Shown piece by piece: positions 34,740-42,795 of a stretch of DNA of 64,000 nucleotides. This DNA is from Hymenopus coronatus. Taxonomy: Eukaryota > Arthropoda > Insecta > Mantodea > Hymenopodidae. Where the stretch lies: the NCBI GenBank assembly GCA_030762935.1, contig CM060900.1:400243132-400307131 (forward strand), read 5' to 3'. The stretch's first letter is position 1; every line of letters starts with the position of its first letter. The position numbers and the translations under genes are program-made. The notes under the pieces were generated by a model. The model was given only the letters and a program-made list of their open reading frames with translations. It was not told where the DNA came from and did no database searches.

Positions 34740-35410
34740 AGAAGGCTGGAGCCTGAGACTCAGCTGATTAAAGATGCGCATAGAGTGGCTTGGGAGCAAC
34801 AGCTGGTTTGGATTTTCGGAAACAAGAGGGTTTAATTGTAGTTTAAATGCCATCAGGAAGTATCTTGGAACTGAAAGATCATGTGCATACAAGAAGGCAG
34901 ACAAATTTAGAGAGTTTGCATTTGAGAAGAAAGGTTTGGTATAGGGATTTGAGTTAGTATTAGTGTGTTGGAATGTTGAGGCTCTAATACACAAAATGCA
35001 TAGTGGGGAATTGCAACAAGTATTAGGATGTGGTGATAGGGTAATGGTAGTGGAGACATGGTTGGAAAGCAGAACAAAGATTGAAACACCAGGGCTTGAT
35101 TTCTAGTGTTGATGGGGAGAAAAATCAGATAAGAGGAGTGTTTTGTGATGAAAGATAAGGGATTCAAGGTGAAGAAGAAAAGGAACTGTGGATTAAATCA
35201 GTGTTGTGGCTTTCTTTAAGTGGCATTTGCTAAAAAGGTGTCCATGTTTGTATTGCTTTGGTGTATTATCCCCCAACTACATCAGAATACTATGAAAAAT
35301 ATATTTAGGAAAGTAAGTTGAAGCATCAAAGAGTTAGTAAATATGGTAAAGTGGAAATAATAATTGCAGATGACTTAAATGTAAGGATAGAGGAACAACA
35401 GGTCAAGATG
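34740..35410 (+). mobile_element. non-LTR retrotransposon fragment: ORF1 end and endonuclease start
   Basis: Reads RSCAYKKADKFREFAFEKKG, then after a stop LVLVCWNVEALIHKMHSGEL, RVMVVETWLESRTKIETPG (ETWL = catalytic Glu motif) and, after shifts, EIIIADDLNVRIEEQ (degenerate GDFNVRIG). It is a different family from copies 1-4. Its layout suits the relatives of the 38.4-41.7 kb element, whose own endonuclease is deleted. Starts abruptly after copy 2 of the Jockey/I-like LINE. Confidence 0.75.
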
Positions 35411-36548
35411 AGCTAACATCTCACAGTTAATTCATGTTGACGTTTAATATTCTTTAAAGTAATCCTACATTGTCCATGGTTCATTACCATCAATGCAGAA
35501 CACGAACAAAGCCATTGACCCCATGAGTTTTGTTAGTATATGCTACTCCTTAGCAATACTAGATTGCAACACATTTTACTGGAATGACTTCTTCAGTTTA
35601 GAAATAAGATCAAAGCCATAAGGACTAACAGCTCGCTTTATTTACCAATTCTGTTCAACTGTGGTTACATCCATTACATACTGCTGTAAGCAAATGGCAG
35701 ATGTAACAGATCATGTCCAGACTGTTGTATTCACCACACTTGGTGACAAACATTACAAAGTTTATGTAACATGTTTTTAAACCTGTATAATAAAGTTTCT
35801 ATTTTGCCACATTTTATGGATATAAAGAATAAGTGTCATGACTCTGAATCAACCCTCATATATTAAATGATAGTGGATTGTTTTCTCAGCAACAACAAAA
35901 ATTATAGAAGAGCTCTTTGAGAAGTTTTTTTTGTCAAAAAATTTTGACAGAACTTCGAAAAACAATCAGAAGGGCTACAACATTTGTAGCTACAACAATA
36001 GCTACAAATGCAATGTGTATTGATCAAGCTTGATCAGAGAAAATGGGCAGGAGATAGCTGAAAGAGCATGAGATAAACAGCAGCATTGCTTAATTTTCCT
36101 TCAATGCTGCATGGGCTTTTATGTTCCTAGTCAATGCTTAGTGAAAGTTAAAGTGTTAGCATAAAACATGTGTTTACATGGGCTGTATATTACTTTTGTT
36201 GCTTTAGAAAGTTTGAAGGGTTAGAAAATGTGTTTTCTTGTGTAATATACTTTTGAATTACTTTTAAAGCACATATCCTGCAAGTGCAACAAATTATTTA
36301 GATAACTTGAGATGCCAGCTGAAAAATTTACTCAACAGCAAATATTTATGACACATCACTTCAATCAAAACTGATTCATGCCGATAAGTGTGTAGGAAAT
36401 TTATAGACAGATTCCCTGGCAGGAAGGTGAAGGACACCACTTTGAGTAACTACATTAACATGTTAATGAAAATAAAACAATGCTTACTAATTCTGAAGAT
36501 TGAAGCCAGTAATTTGTGATGTGTAATTATGTAATAAGTGAGTTGGAA
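35411..36548 (+). other. Drp1 intron; perfect hairpin at 35981-36010
   Basis: No gene recognised. CATTTGTAGCTA, six bases (CAACAA), then TAGCTACAAATG form a perfect 12-bp inverted repeat at 35981-36010. Confidence 0.6.
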
Positions 36549-36663
36549 ATTTGCAACACTACATCACTGAAAAACACTTGGACATGTTTCGGGAACAGGG
36601 TATTGTTCCCATTCTCAGTTAAATGTCCACGTAAGTATTTTTCACTGATTTTGTGTTACAAAT
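36549..36663. mobile_element. palindromic MITE-like unit
   Basis: The left arm ATTTGCAACACTACATCACTG pairs with the right arm, which read inward is ATTTGTAACACAAAATCAGTG. Pairing continues through GAAAAAYACTT, GGACAT and GGGAACA to the centre near 36598. The roughly 115-base unit can fold nearly end to end. The outer phrase TTGYAACACTACATCACT also occurs at 22609-22630. No flanking duplication could be fixed. Confidence 0.7.
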
Positions 36664-37345
36664 CCCCAATATTATAAAACAATGCTTGTGTGCACACTAT
36701 AGACAATTCAAAGTGCATGAGTAAAATACTCTGGAAATTATGCATCTAAAATGCCACTGTTTACCCCTCATCCTGCCCGCATTCTTGGCTGAATCATGTC
36801 GCTTACTTTCTGTAGTGAATACTGGTTCTTCTAATAGAAATTGCTAGCACTACTTTTCAGAGAGGATCAAAATATCTTATTCTTACTTATAGCTTTTCAG
36901 AAATATTGTAATCGGCTATTTCTTTCACAGCAGCAAGCAGCAACCCTGAGAACCTCTACAACCTACACAGCATCCGGACCATCCAATCAATCCACCATTC
37001 CTTTCGAAATCTGCCCCAAAGCCTAAAATCTTGTAATTGTTTCTTTAAAATTTCATTTCTCTGTGGTCTATCTGCTTGCAGCCTATATTCTCCTTTATAG
37101 CTTCTTCTAGGGGGATGGTAGGATCAATAGATGTCATGTAGGTCACAGTACACGAGCTGACCCCTTCATTGTATAGCTACCCTATACATATCAATATTCC
37201 ACACTGGTCCCTATTTTTAACTAAAATGTATTCACCTTTTAAATTGGAGAAATGATGAAGATACATCTTGGATTGTTTATTATCAACTTCTTACAAATAC
37301 ATAATGGTTTAAGTAGTTTACTTATTTTTCTCTTTATGTTTACAG
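36664..37345 (+). other. Drp1 intron end; nothing recognised
   Basis: Ends with the pyrimidine-rich TTCTCTTTATGTTTACAG acceptor at 37345. Confidence 0.6.
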
Positions 37346-37402
37346 GCACTACAGCATGCTGGTCAAATCATCAGTGAAATCCGTGAAACGCGCATGTGGT
37401 GA
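37346..37402 (+). CDS. Drp1: Drp1 terminal coding exon
   Basis: Encodes ALQHAGQIISEIRETRMW followed by TGA at 37400-37402. The IIS/AEIRET..W C-terminus is the conserved end of animal Drp1 (GED helix). Acceptor TTTACAG; phase 0 matches the preceding exon. With the three upstream exons it completes an uninterrupted reading frame of about 239 codons, so the 3' half of the gene looks intact and functional. The 3' UTR begins at 37403. Confidence 0.97.
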   Translation, partial: ALQHAGQIISEIRETRMW

Positions 37403-37845
37403 GACATGGAGAACCTGTGATAATGACCAGTGTCGATTTAGTTTAAAGTCAGTAGTAGTTTCATTCCAATCAAATCAACACACTTCACAATTGATGCTCT
37501 CTGTCATTAAGACTGTTTGAGTTGCATGTTACTACTCCTTATGTATCAAGTCTGACATACATAAGAAGCGAAATAGGCATAAGAAAGTTGTGACAAAGTT
37601 AATAACATCCATGGTAGCAGAATATCAGTAGCATAAATTTTGTTTTGAAATTTGTAATGCAAGGCTTAATAGCTAAAACTTTGAGGAGCTTTAATAGTCA
37701 AGAGGAAAATGAAACCATTATGTGAGAAGTTCAATAACTTTCGGTTGATGATAGATGAATTCTCAGAAGTTTTTAGGCATTTCTCAGCAAGGGGTGATAC
37801 AGAAAGAGAAACAAAAACTAAATAAAACCTTCAAGACAGAGAGTG

Positions 37846-37848
<3 letters not shown>
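37403..37848 (+). other. Drp1 3' UTR (start), candidate poly-A signal at 37821
   Basis: Sequence directly after the stop codon. The first canonical AATAAA lies at 37821-37826, some 420 bases downstream. Other signals further on are possible, so the end of the transcript is not established. Confidence 0.4.

Positions 37849-37920
<72 letters not shown>
37849..37920. repeat. (GA)n microsatellite
   Basis: About 36 uninterrupted GA units. It lies roughly 450 bases after the Drp1 stop codon. Confidence 0.97.
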
Positions 37921-37923
<3 letters not shown>

Positions 37924-38009
37924 CATGTGTGATGGAATTTGAGAAAGGATTATGTACAGATCATCAAAGCAAACAATGTTTTATATTTGTTTTGCATGGA
38001 TGAAAAGGC

Positions 38010-38170
38010 AAATGGAAGTTTCATTTATTTATTGTTTTATTTATTAATTTATTTCATTTATTTGTGTATTTATTTATGTTATGTTATTGATATGTATTTT
38101 ATTTTATTTATGACCTTGAAAGCCAGTGAATTTGTTTATTTGATTTTATTTCATTTTATTTATTTATGAT
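38010..38170. repeat. ATTT-rich low-complexity tract
   Basis: TTTATTTATTG / TTTATTTATTT-type repeats with interruptions. Confidence 0.8.
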
Positions 38171-38654
38171 CTTGAAAATCACTGAACTTTTCTAAACATG
38201 TCTCCTAAAATTAGGGCAAGTTGTGTCAAGTGAAAGAAAAAAAATATTGTGTATACTAAATGATCATCAAGTGATTTATTATATCTTTATCACGGAATGT
38301 TCAATTCTATATATTGCATATTTAAATCCTGAGTATCATATTGATCAAAATAAGATAGGGTTTTTCAAAGAAAACAAAATAGTTTAAATGTTTCATGGTT
38401 TTGCCAATATTGTTTATTTATTTATTTATTTATGCTAAGCTTTATACAGGTGAATATGAATGGTGTTCAGCCCTGGCTCTTTACCGGTCATACTCATATT
38501 TTACAATAGTTTATTAATTCTAGTTTATTACACCATTTTGTCTATTTACTGTCCATATCCATTTATTTTTCACTTTGCATAAGAATTGTCCAATCTTCTT
38601 ACTATCTTTTTGAAACATTTCAACTACTACTACATTTCTATCTATTTTAAACCA

Positions 38655-40727
38655 TTACTTATTAATATACTCTTTTCTCCAAATTTCAGTCCCTTTACAT
38701 TTAAATAAAATGTGTTCCATATCTTCATTTCCGCCACATATAGGACATTGATTTTGTGGAATACCTTTCCTTAAACCTTTTAATCTCCATACTCCTGCTT
38801 TCAGCCATGCAATACCTTCTTGCTCCTCTTTATTTGTCACATCAATGTACTTTTCCCTTCCCCATGAGACTTTCATTGGTATATAGAAAACTAAAGATCT
38901 CTTTTCAGTTATTTCACTAAATATTTTTTGTATTTCTATATCCTCAAATCTTTTCCTTGCCAACTTCCAGAAGTTATTCACATTATTTTCTCTTCTTCTC
39001 CACATTTCCCCTAACCCACTACTTTCCAGGTTATTTCGAAGACAGTCTACCCATCCCTTGTTCTTTAAACTTTTCTCTTGATATACTAAACACTGTTTTA
39101 ACAAATTCCTTTCTTCCAATTTCAATATTCTATGCCAAAATTTCAATGCCCTTTCCATAATCTTTCCCTTACTTGCCACTCTACCCAGCTCTATTTGTGC
39201 TACCTGCCTAACAGTTGCATTTGGTAACCCCAGTATTTCTTTGCAAAATTTCCTATGCACCTCATCTATGCCTTCCCATCCTCCTTCTAATCCCCATACT
39301 TCTATCCCATATAGCATTTTTGCCTCAACCACCATATTGTACACTTTTTCTAACCATCTAATATTTATATTAGGTGCTTTGTATTTGCAACTTCTAATAG
39401 TTGATAAAGCTCCTTTTCCTTTTCCCAATGCAAATTTCTTTTGCTTTTCCCAATTGCCACCACTATCAATTTTAACTCCTAGATAAATACATTCTCTCAC
39501 TACCCTGTACTCCTTTTCATTCTCATTCTTCCATTTTTCATACTTGCTCAATTTTTCCCCTTTTTTGAACACTACAATCTGCATCTTGTCCTGGTTAACT
39601 TTTAAACTCCACTCTTTACAGTAATTATTTAATGTTTGCAAGGATTGTTTCAAGCCATTCACTGTAATTGCACCTATAACTATATCATCTGCAAACAGTA
39701 ATCCTGGAATCTGAATATTATTAATTACTGGCATCGAGTTATTATTTCTCCCAATTTCTGTTAATACATCATCTGTATATAAATTGAATAGGACTGGACT
39801 TAACTTACATCCCTGTCTAAGGCCTTTCTCTTGTTGGATTTCTCTTGTTACAACCCCTTCTTCCACTCTTATACAAAAAGTATTTTCCTTATATAATGCT
39901 CTAAGGGTGTCCACCATTTGTTTACTCACTCCTTTAGTCAACAACTTATGCCACAGCAATTGAAGCTCTATCCTATCGTATGCTTTCTCTAAATCCACAA
40001 AAGCCATATATAACTTTCCTCTTTTGTCTTTCAAGTATTTATCTACCAGTGTTTTTATAATAAATAAGTTATCAACTGTCCTCCTCCCTTTTCTAAAGCC
40101 CATCTGAAGTTCCGAGAGGATATTATATACTTCAACCCATGTTTGTATCCTGCTTGCCATAATACCAGTAAAAAATTTTCCTACATTTGATAATAATGCA
40201 ATGCCTCTATAGTTGTTTGGTTTGTCAACACTACCCTTGCCTTTGTATATTGGATGTATGATTGCTTTCCTCCACTTATCTGATATATAACCCTTCACCT
40301 TAATTGTGTTAAATAAGTCTACTAAAACCTTAACTCTGTTGATTTCAGTGCACCATTCCTTAAGGAACTCTGCTGGGATTCCATCTATTCCCGTTGCTTT
40401 ATTTCTCTTCATTATTTTCACCTGTTGAATTATTTCTTCACTTCTTATTATATCATCGAGTATATCTACATAGTTATTACCTATTTCCCAATTTCCTATC
40501 TCATTTTTACTCTTTTTCTCCCCATACAAATTTTTAAAATATTCCATCCATTCTCCTGGTTTTATACTTGGTTTTGTTACATATTTATTATACATTGATT
40601 TCATAACCTTCCATATCTCATTTGCATTATTTTCATTTAGGATTCGTATCAAATTACTTTCATATTTTTTCATCCAGCTTGTTTTCTTTTGTTCCAGTAA
40701 TGAATTATATAAATCCCTCCCTTGCAT
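38655..40727 (-). CDS. non-LTR reverse transcriptase ORF (690 codons, no stop)
   Basis: Motifs in order: KATGIDGIPAEFLK, WRKAIIHPIYKGKGSVDKP (motif 1), NYRGIALLSNVGKFFTGIM, QMGFRKGRRTVDNLFII, LYMAFVDLEKAYDRIE (motif A with catalytic Asp), EKGLRQGCKLSPVLFNLYTD (motif B) and LLFADDIVIGAI (motif C, FADD). The thumb includes YLGVKIDSGGNW and MLYGIEVWGLEGGWEG. The C-terminus carries CPICGGNEDMEHILFKC, a CX2C..HX4C zinc-binding-like motif. It makes cDNA at the nicked target site. The listed start (Met at 40727) lies inside the original ORF2: coding similarity continues upstream through a stop near 40755-40775. The zinc-like C-terminus is shared with 23815-25240. Confidence 0.93.
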   Translation of the reverse strand: MQGRDLYNSLLEQKKTSWMKKYESNLIRILNENNANEIWKVMKSMYNKYVTKPSIKPGEWMEYFKNLYGEKKSKNEIGNWEIGNNYVDILDDIIRSEEIIQQVKIMKRNKATGIDGIPAEFLKEWCTEINRVKVLVDLFNTIKVKGYISDKWRKAIIHPIYKGKGSVDKPNNYRGIALLSNVGKFFTGIMASRIQTWVEVYNILSELQMGFRKGRRTVDNLFIIKTLVDKYLKDKRGKLYMAFVDLEKAYDRIELQLLWHKLLTKGVSKQMVDTLRALYKENTFCIRVEEGVVTREIQQEKGLRQGCKLSPVLFNLYTDDVLTEIGRNNNSMPVINNIQIPGLLFADDIVIGAITVNGLKQSLQTLNNYCKEWSLKVNQDKMQIVVFKKGEKLSKYEKWKNENEKEYRVVRECIYLGVKIDSGGNWEKQKKFALGKGKGALSTIRSCKYKAPNINIRWLEKVYNMVVEAKMLYGIEVWGLEGGWEGIDEVHRKFCKEILGLPNATVRQVAQIELGRVASKGKIMERALKFWHRILKLEERNLLKQCLVYQEKSLKNKGWVDCLRNNLESSGLGEMWRRRENNVNNFWKLARKRFEDIEIQKIFSEITEKRSLVFYIPMKVSWGREKYIDVTNKEEQEGIAWLKAGVWRLKGLRKGIPQNQCPICGGNEDMEHILFKCKGTEIWRKEYINK

Positions 40728-41177
40728 ATACTCTTTCTTTAATTCTATGTATCATAATTCCCTCCACTTTATGAGCAGCTGTTTGACTTGTCTTTTAGTT
40801 ACTCTACATTCTTCATCAAATCAGCCCTCATCTCTTTTGTAAACCTTCTTTCTCATTTTCATTTCCTCCCCAGCCCTTAGCATAATGATATTTAAGATAT
40901 CCATAGCACTTTCAATTTCTTGTTCCTTTATCATAAAACTTATTCCACACTGACATATCTAGCCATAATTAGAGTTTAGTGTCTGCCTAAATTTATTGCA
41001 ATACTCCTCCTTCCATTTGTATCTACTGTATTCTTCTATGTTACACTTTTCCTCCCTTAAATTATAGACTATTTGCTCTGTGCATGTTTTTATGTCTACT
41101 ATCAATGGAAAATGCCCACTGTTGGAACTTAAATTTAGTACCTTAAAATTACTTTGCCAAGTTGTCTTCCAACTCAA
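40728..41177 (-). pseudogene. remnant of endonuclease end and RT linker
   Basis: The frame 41177-40959 reads WKTTWQSNFKVLNLSSNSG and GHFPLIVDIKTC, where S..GHFPL corresponds to the final S-D-H motif (SDHFPL) of APE-type endonucleases. After a stop it continues with linker-like sequence (MKMRKKVYKRDEG, stop, FDEECRVTKRQVKQLL) up to the RT ORF. The N-terminal endonuclease motifs (N, ETW, GDFN) are absent; ORF1-like coding sequence abuts directly at 41174-41177. Confidence 0.75.
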
Positions 41178-41665
41178 TAAGCTTCAATAATTTCCCATCT
41201 ATACAATTCCAAATTCAGCTTTTCCTTCGTTATTTCTAATATTTCTTCTGCTGGCCATTTATACCTTCTTTCCTTAACTCCTATGAACACTAAATTAAAT
41301 CTTCTCTCCCTTTCTTCCAATCTTTCCATTCTTTCCTTAACCATTTCAACTTCCCTTCTTGCTTCCTGCTCCTCAACTCTAACATCTTCTTTGATATCTG
41401 TTGCTATCTTTTCCAATTGTTTACCTATTCGTTGTTCCAAGCCTTCTATTTTGTTCATTTTCTCAGTCAGGTTTTCCAGCATTGTTATTATATCTGCAGG
41501 GCCAGGGTTTACCTCAATTACTCCAATCACTAACAGCAAAGTTATAACACTTGCTAAAACCAATATGTTTGTCATCTTCTCTCCAAAACTGTGTTTACTA
41601 TTCACCAATTTTACTTTTCTAAACTGTCCAATTCTTGCTCTATACACTGTAATGTCCACTCCCAT
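41174..41665 (-). CDS. ORF1-like segment with hydrophobic helix, 2A-like motif and coiled coil
   Basis: 163 codons from Met 41665. Residues 34-47 (ILVLASVITLLLVI) are a hydrophobic helix, followed directly by GVIEVNPGPA at residues 48-57 (NPGP coded by 41509-41498). This resembles the 2A peptide signature D(V/I)ExNPGP, with Val at the Asp position, in the place where several APE-type LINEs carry 2A sequences. The helix from Met31 also looks like a signal peptide. Residues 65-125 form a charged coiled coil (ITKEKL, EEQEARREVEMVKERMERLE) of the kind seen in ORF1 proteins. The frame ends RWEIIEAY plus stop where the endonuclease deletion begins. Whether the 2A is active cannot be judged. Confidence 0.75.
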   Translation of the reverse strand: MGVDITVYRARIGQFRKVKLVNSKHSFGEKMTNILVLASVITLLLVIGVIEVNPGPADIITMLENLTEKMNKIEGLEQRIGKQLEKIATDIKEDVRVEEQEARREVEMVKERMERLEERERRFNLVFIGVKERRYKWPAEEILEITKEKLNLELYRWEIIEAY

Positions 41666-41740
41666 TGTGACTTAGATCCTTCTTCCTTCACTGCAGAAGC
41701 ACCTCTCAAAACACAACCTTCCTCTATCACTGCTGGCTTA

Positions 41741-42574
41741 GCCCTCCGAGTTGATTATTAATGAAGTGAAATCATTAATTATACTGTTAATGGAAGTAGT
41801 ATGATATTGATTTGTCATTGTGAGAGAACTGTTTGTGCCTCATGTTTGTGCACCACATGCTTTTATGTGCAACACATTGCTCTTTGGTAGAATAAATCCT
41901 AAGAAACATAATAACTATCATATTATTAACTGTATCAAATGGTGTGTGAAATAAGTATGTCCAAAGTAAATAGCTGCTATGTGTTTATTCAGCATTGTTA
42001 CTAGAAGGAAAAAAATGTTTGCTACATGCAAGAAGCAAATCTGCGACCCTCACCAGAGAAGTAACCTACGTTTTGCCACAGCACTAGAGTGAACACACAT
42101 AGAAGGTGGCAGGTTTAGTAATGCTGTACAATACAAACTGTATCGTGTTTTGTGTCATTCATATTTTTAGTTCATATGGATAATTTGTCGTTGAAGAAGC
42201 TTAAGTTTGTATTTGGTTATGATTATTGATCATATGGATTAGTAATATTAATATTTGGAAATTGCAACCTATTGCTGCTGCTGCTGCTGCACAGCTGTAT
42301 TGTGGAAGGTGTATACAAGGCGCTGTTCCATATGGGACTTGGACAAATTTGGCATTCTAGACATGACTCATTTTTTTGTTCATGGATGTACATAGTAATT
42401 GGTTGCAATTGCACTAGAATTGACTATTGGTCATTCTCCTTATTCCATCCCAATATTTTCTCACAGTATTGTTTGAAGCATTCAAAGTTTAGTACACAGA
42501 TAAATGTGCATGTTCTGTGTGCTTGGACTTAAATTCTTTAGATCAAACTTGCAAATGACAATGTTGAAACCAGA
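41741..42574 (+). other. no gene recognised; (CTG)n at 42271-42290
   Basis: Downstream of Drp1. A TGCTGCTGCTGCTGCTGC microsatellite of about six units is present. No coding feature recognised. Confidence 0.5.
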
Positions 42575-42795
42575 CTGCTGAGGTAACTCAGTGGTTTTGT
42601 TCATGTGTCTCATGTTGAAGGTCTGTGGTGTGGTTCCCGGCTTTGGAATGGCAAATATAAATTGGCTCTATCACTACTGATTGGCTCCAAGAGATAATGC
42701 CCCCAAGGCCCAAAAGGTTCTTACCATTATCACCCACTCATTGGAGTTAATGGACCCTGCATCAGGGTGCCTTCAGCTAATAATTAGGGTCCATA
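42575..42795 (+). repeat. possible tRNA-headed SINE
   Basis: CTGAGGTAACTCAGTGGTTTTG resembles an A-box head and GTGGTGTGGTTCCCGGC a box B. The body contains CCCAAGGCCCAAAAGG and GGGTGCCTTCAGC. The head is similar to 10984. Confidence 0.45.

Larger units (their letters stand above)
38408..41740 (-). mobile_element. non-LTR retrotransposon with 2A-like motif and intact RT ORF
   Basis: Minus-strand element. From its 5' side: an ORF1-like segment with hydrophobic helix, 2A-like motif and coiled coil (41665-41174); a remnant of the endonuclease end and linker (41177-40728); a 690-codon RT ORF (40727-38655); and a 3' UTR ending in (AAAT)n at 38408-38432. The short-tandem-repeat tail in place of poly-A is a feature of several LINE clades. 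Most of the endonuclease is deleted, so this copy is not autonomous, but the open RT suggests a young insertion. It lies downstream of, and antisense to, Drp1. The exact 5' end and target duplication were not found. Confidence 0.88.

Noticed and set aside
37849..37920. CRISPR-like or regulatory array
   Set aside because: Simple GA microsatellite without spacers; the genome is an animal's.
38957..39486. Plus-strand frames opposite the RT ORF
   Set aside because: Shadows of the 690-codon minus-strand RT.
41283..41675. 130-codon plus-strand frame rich in Ser and Leu
   Set aside because: Antisense of the coiled-coil segment 41174-41665.
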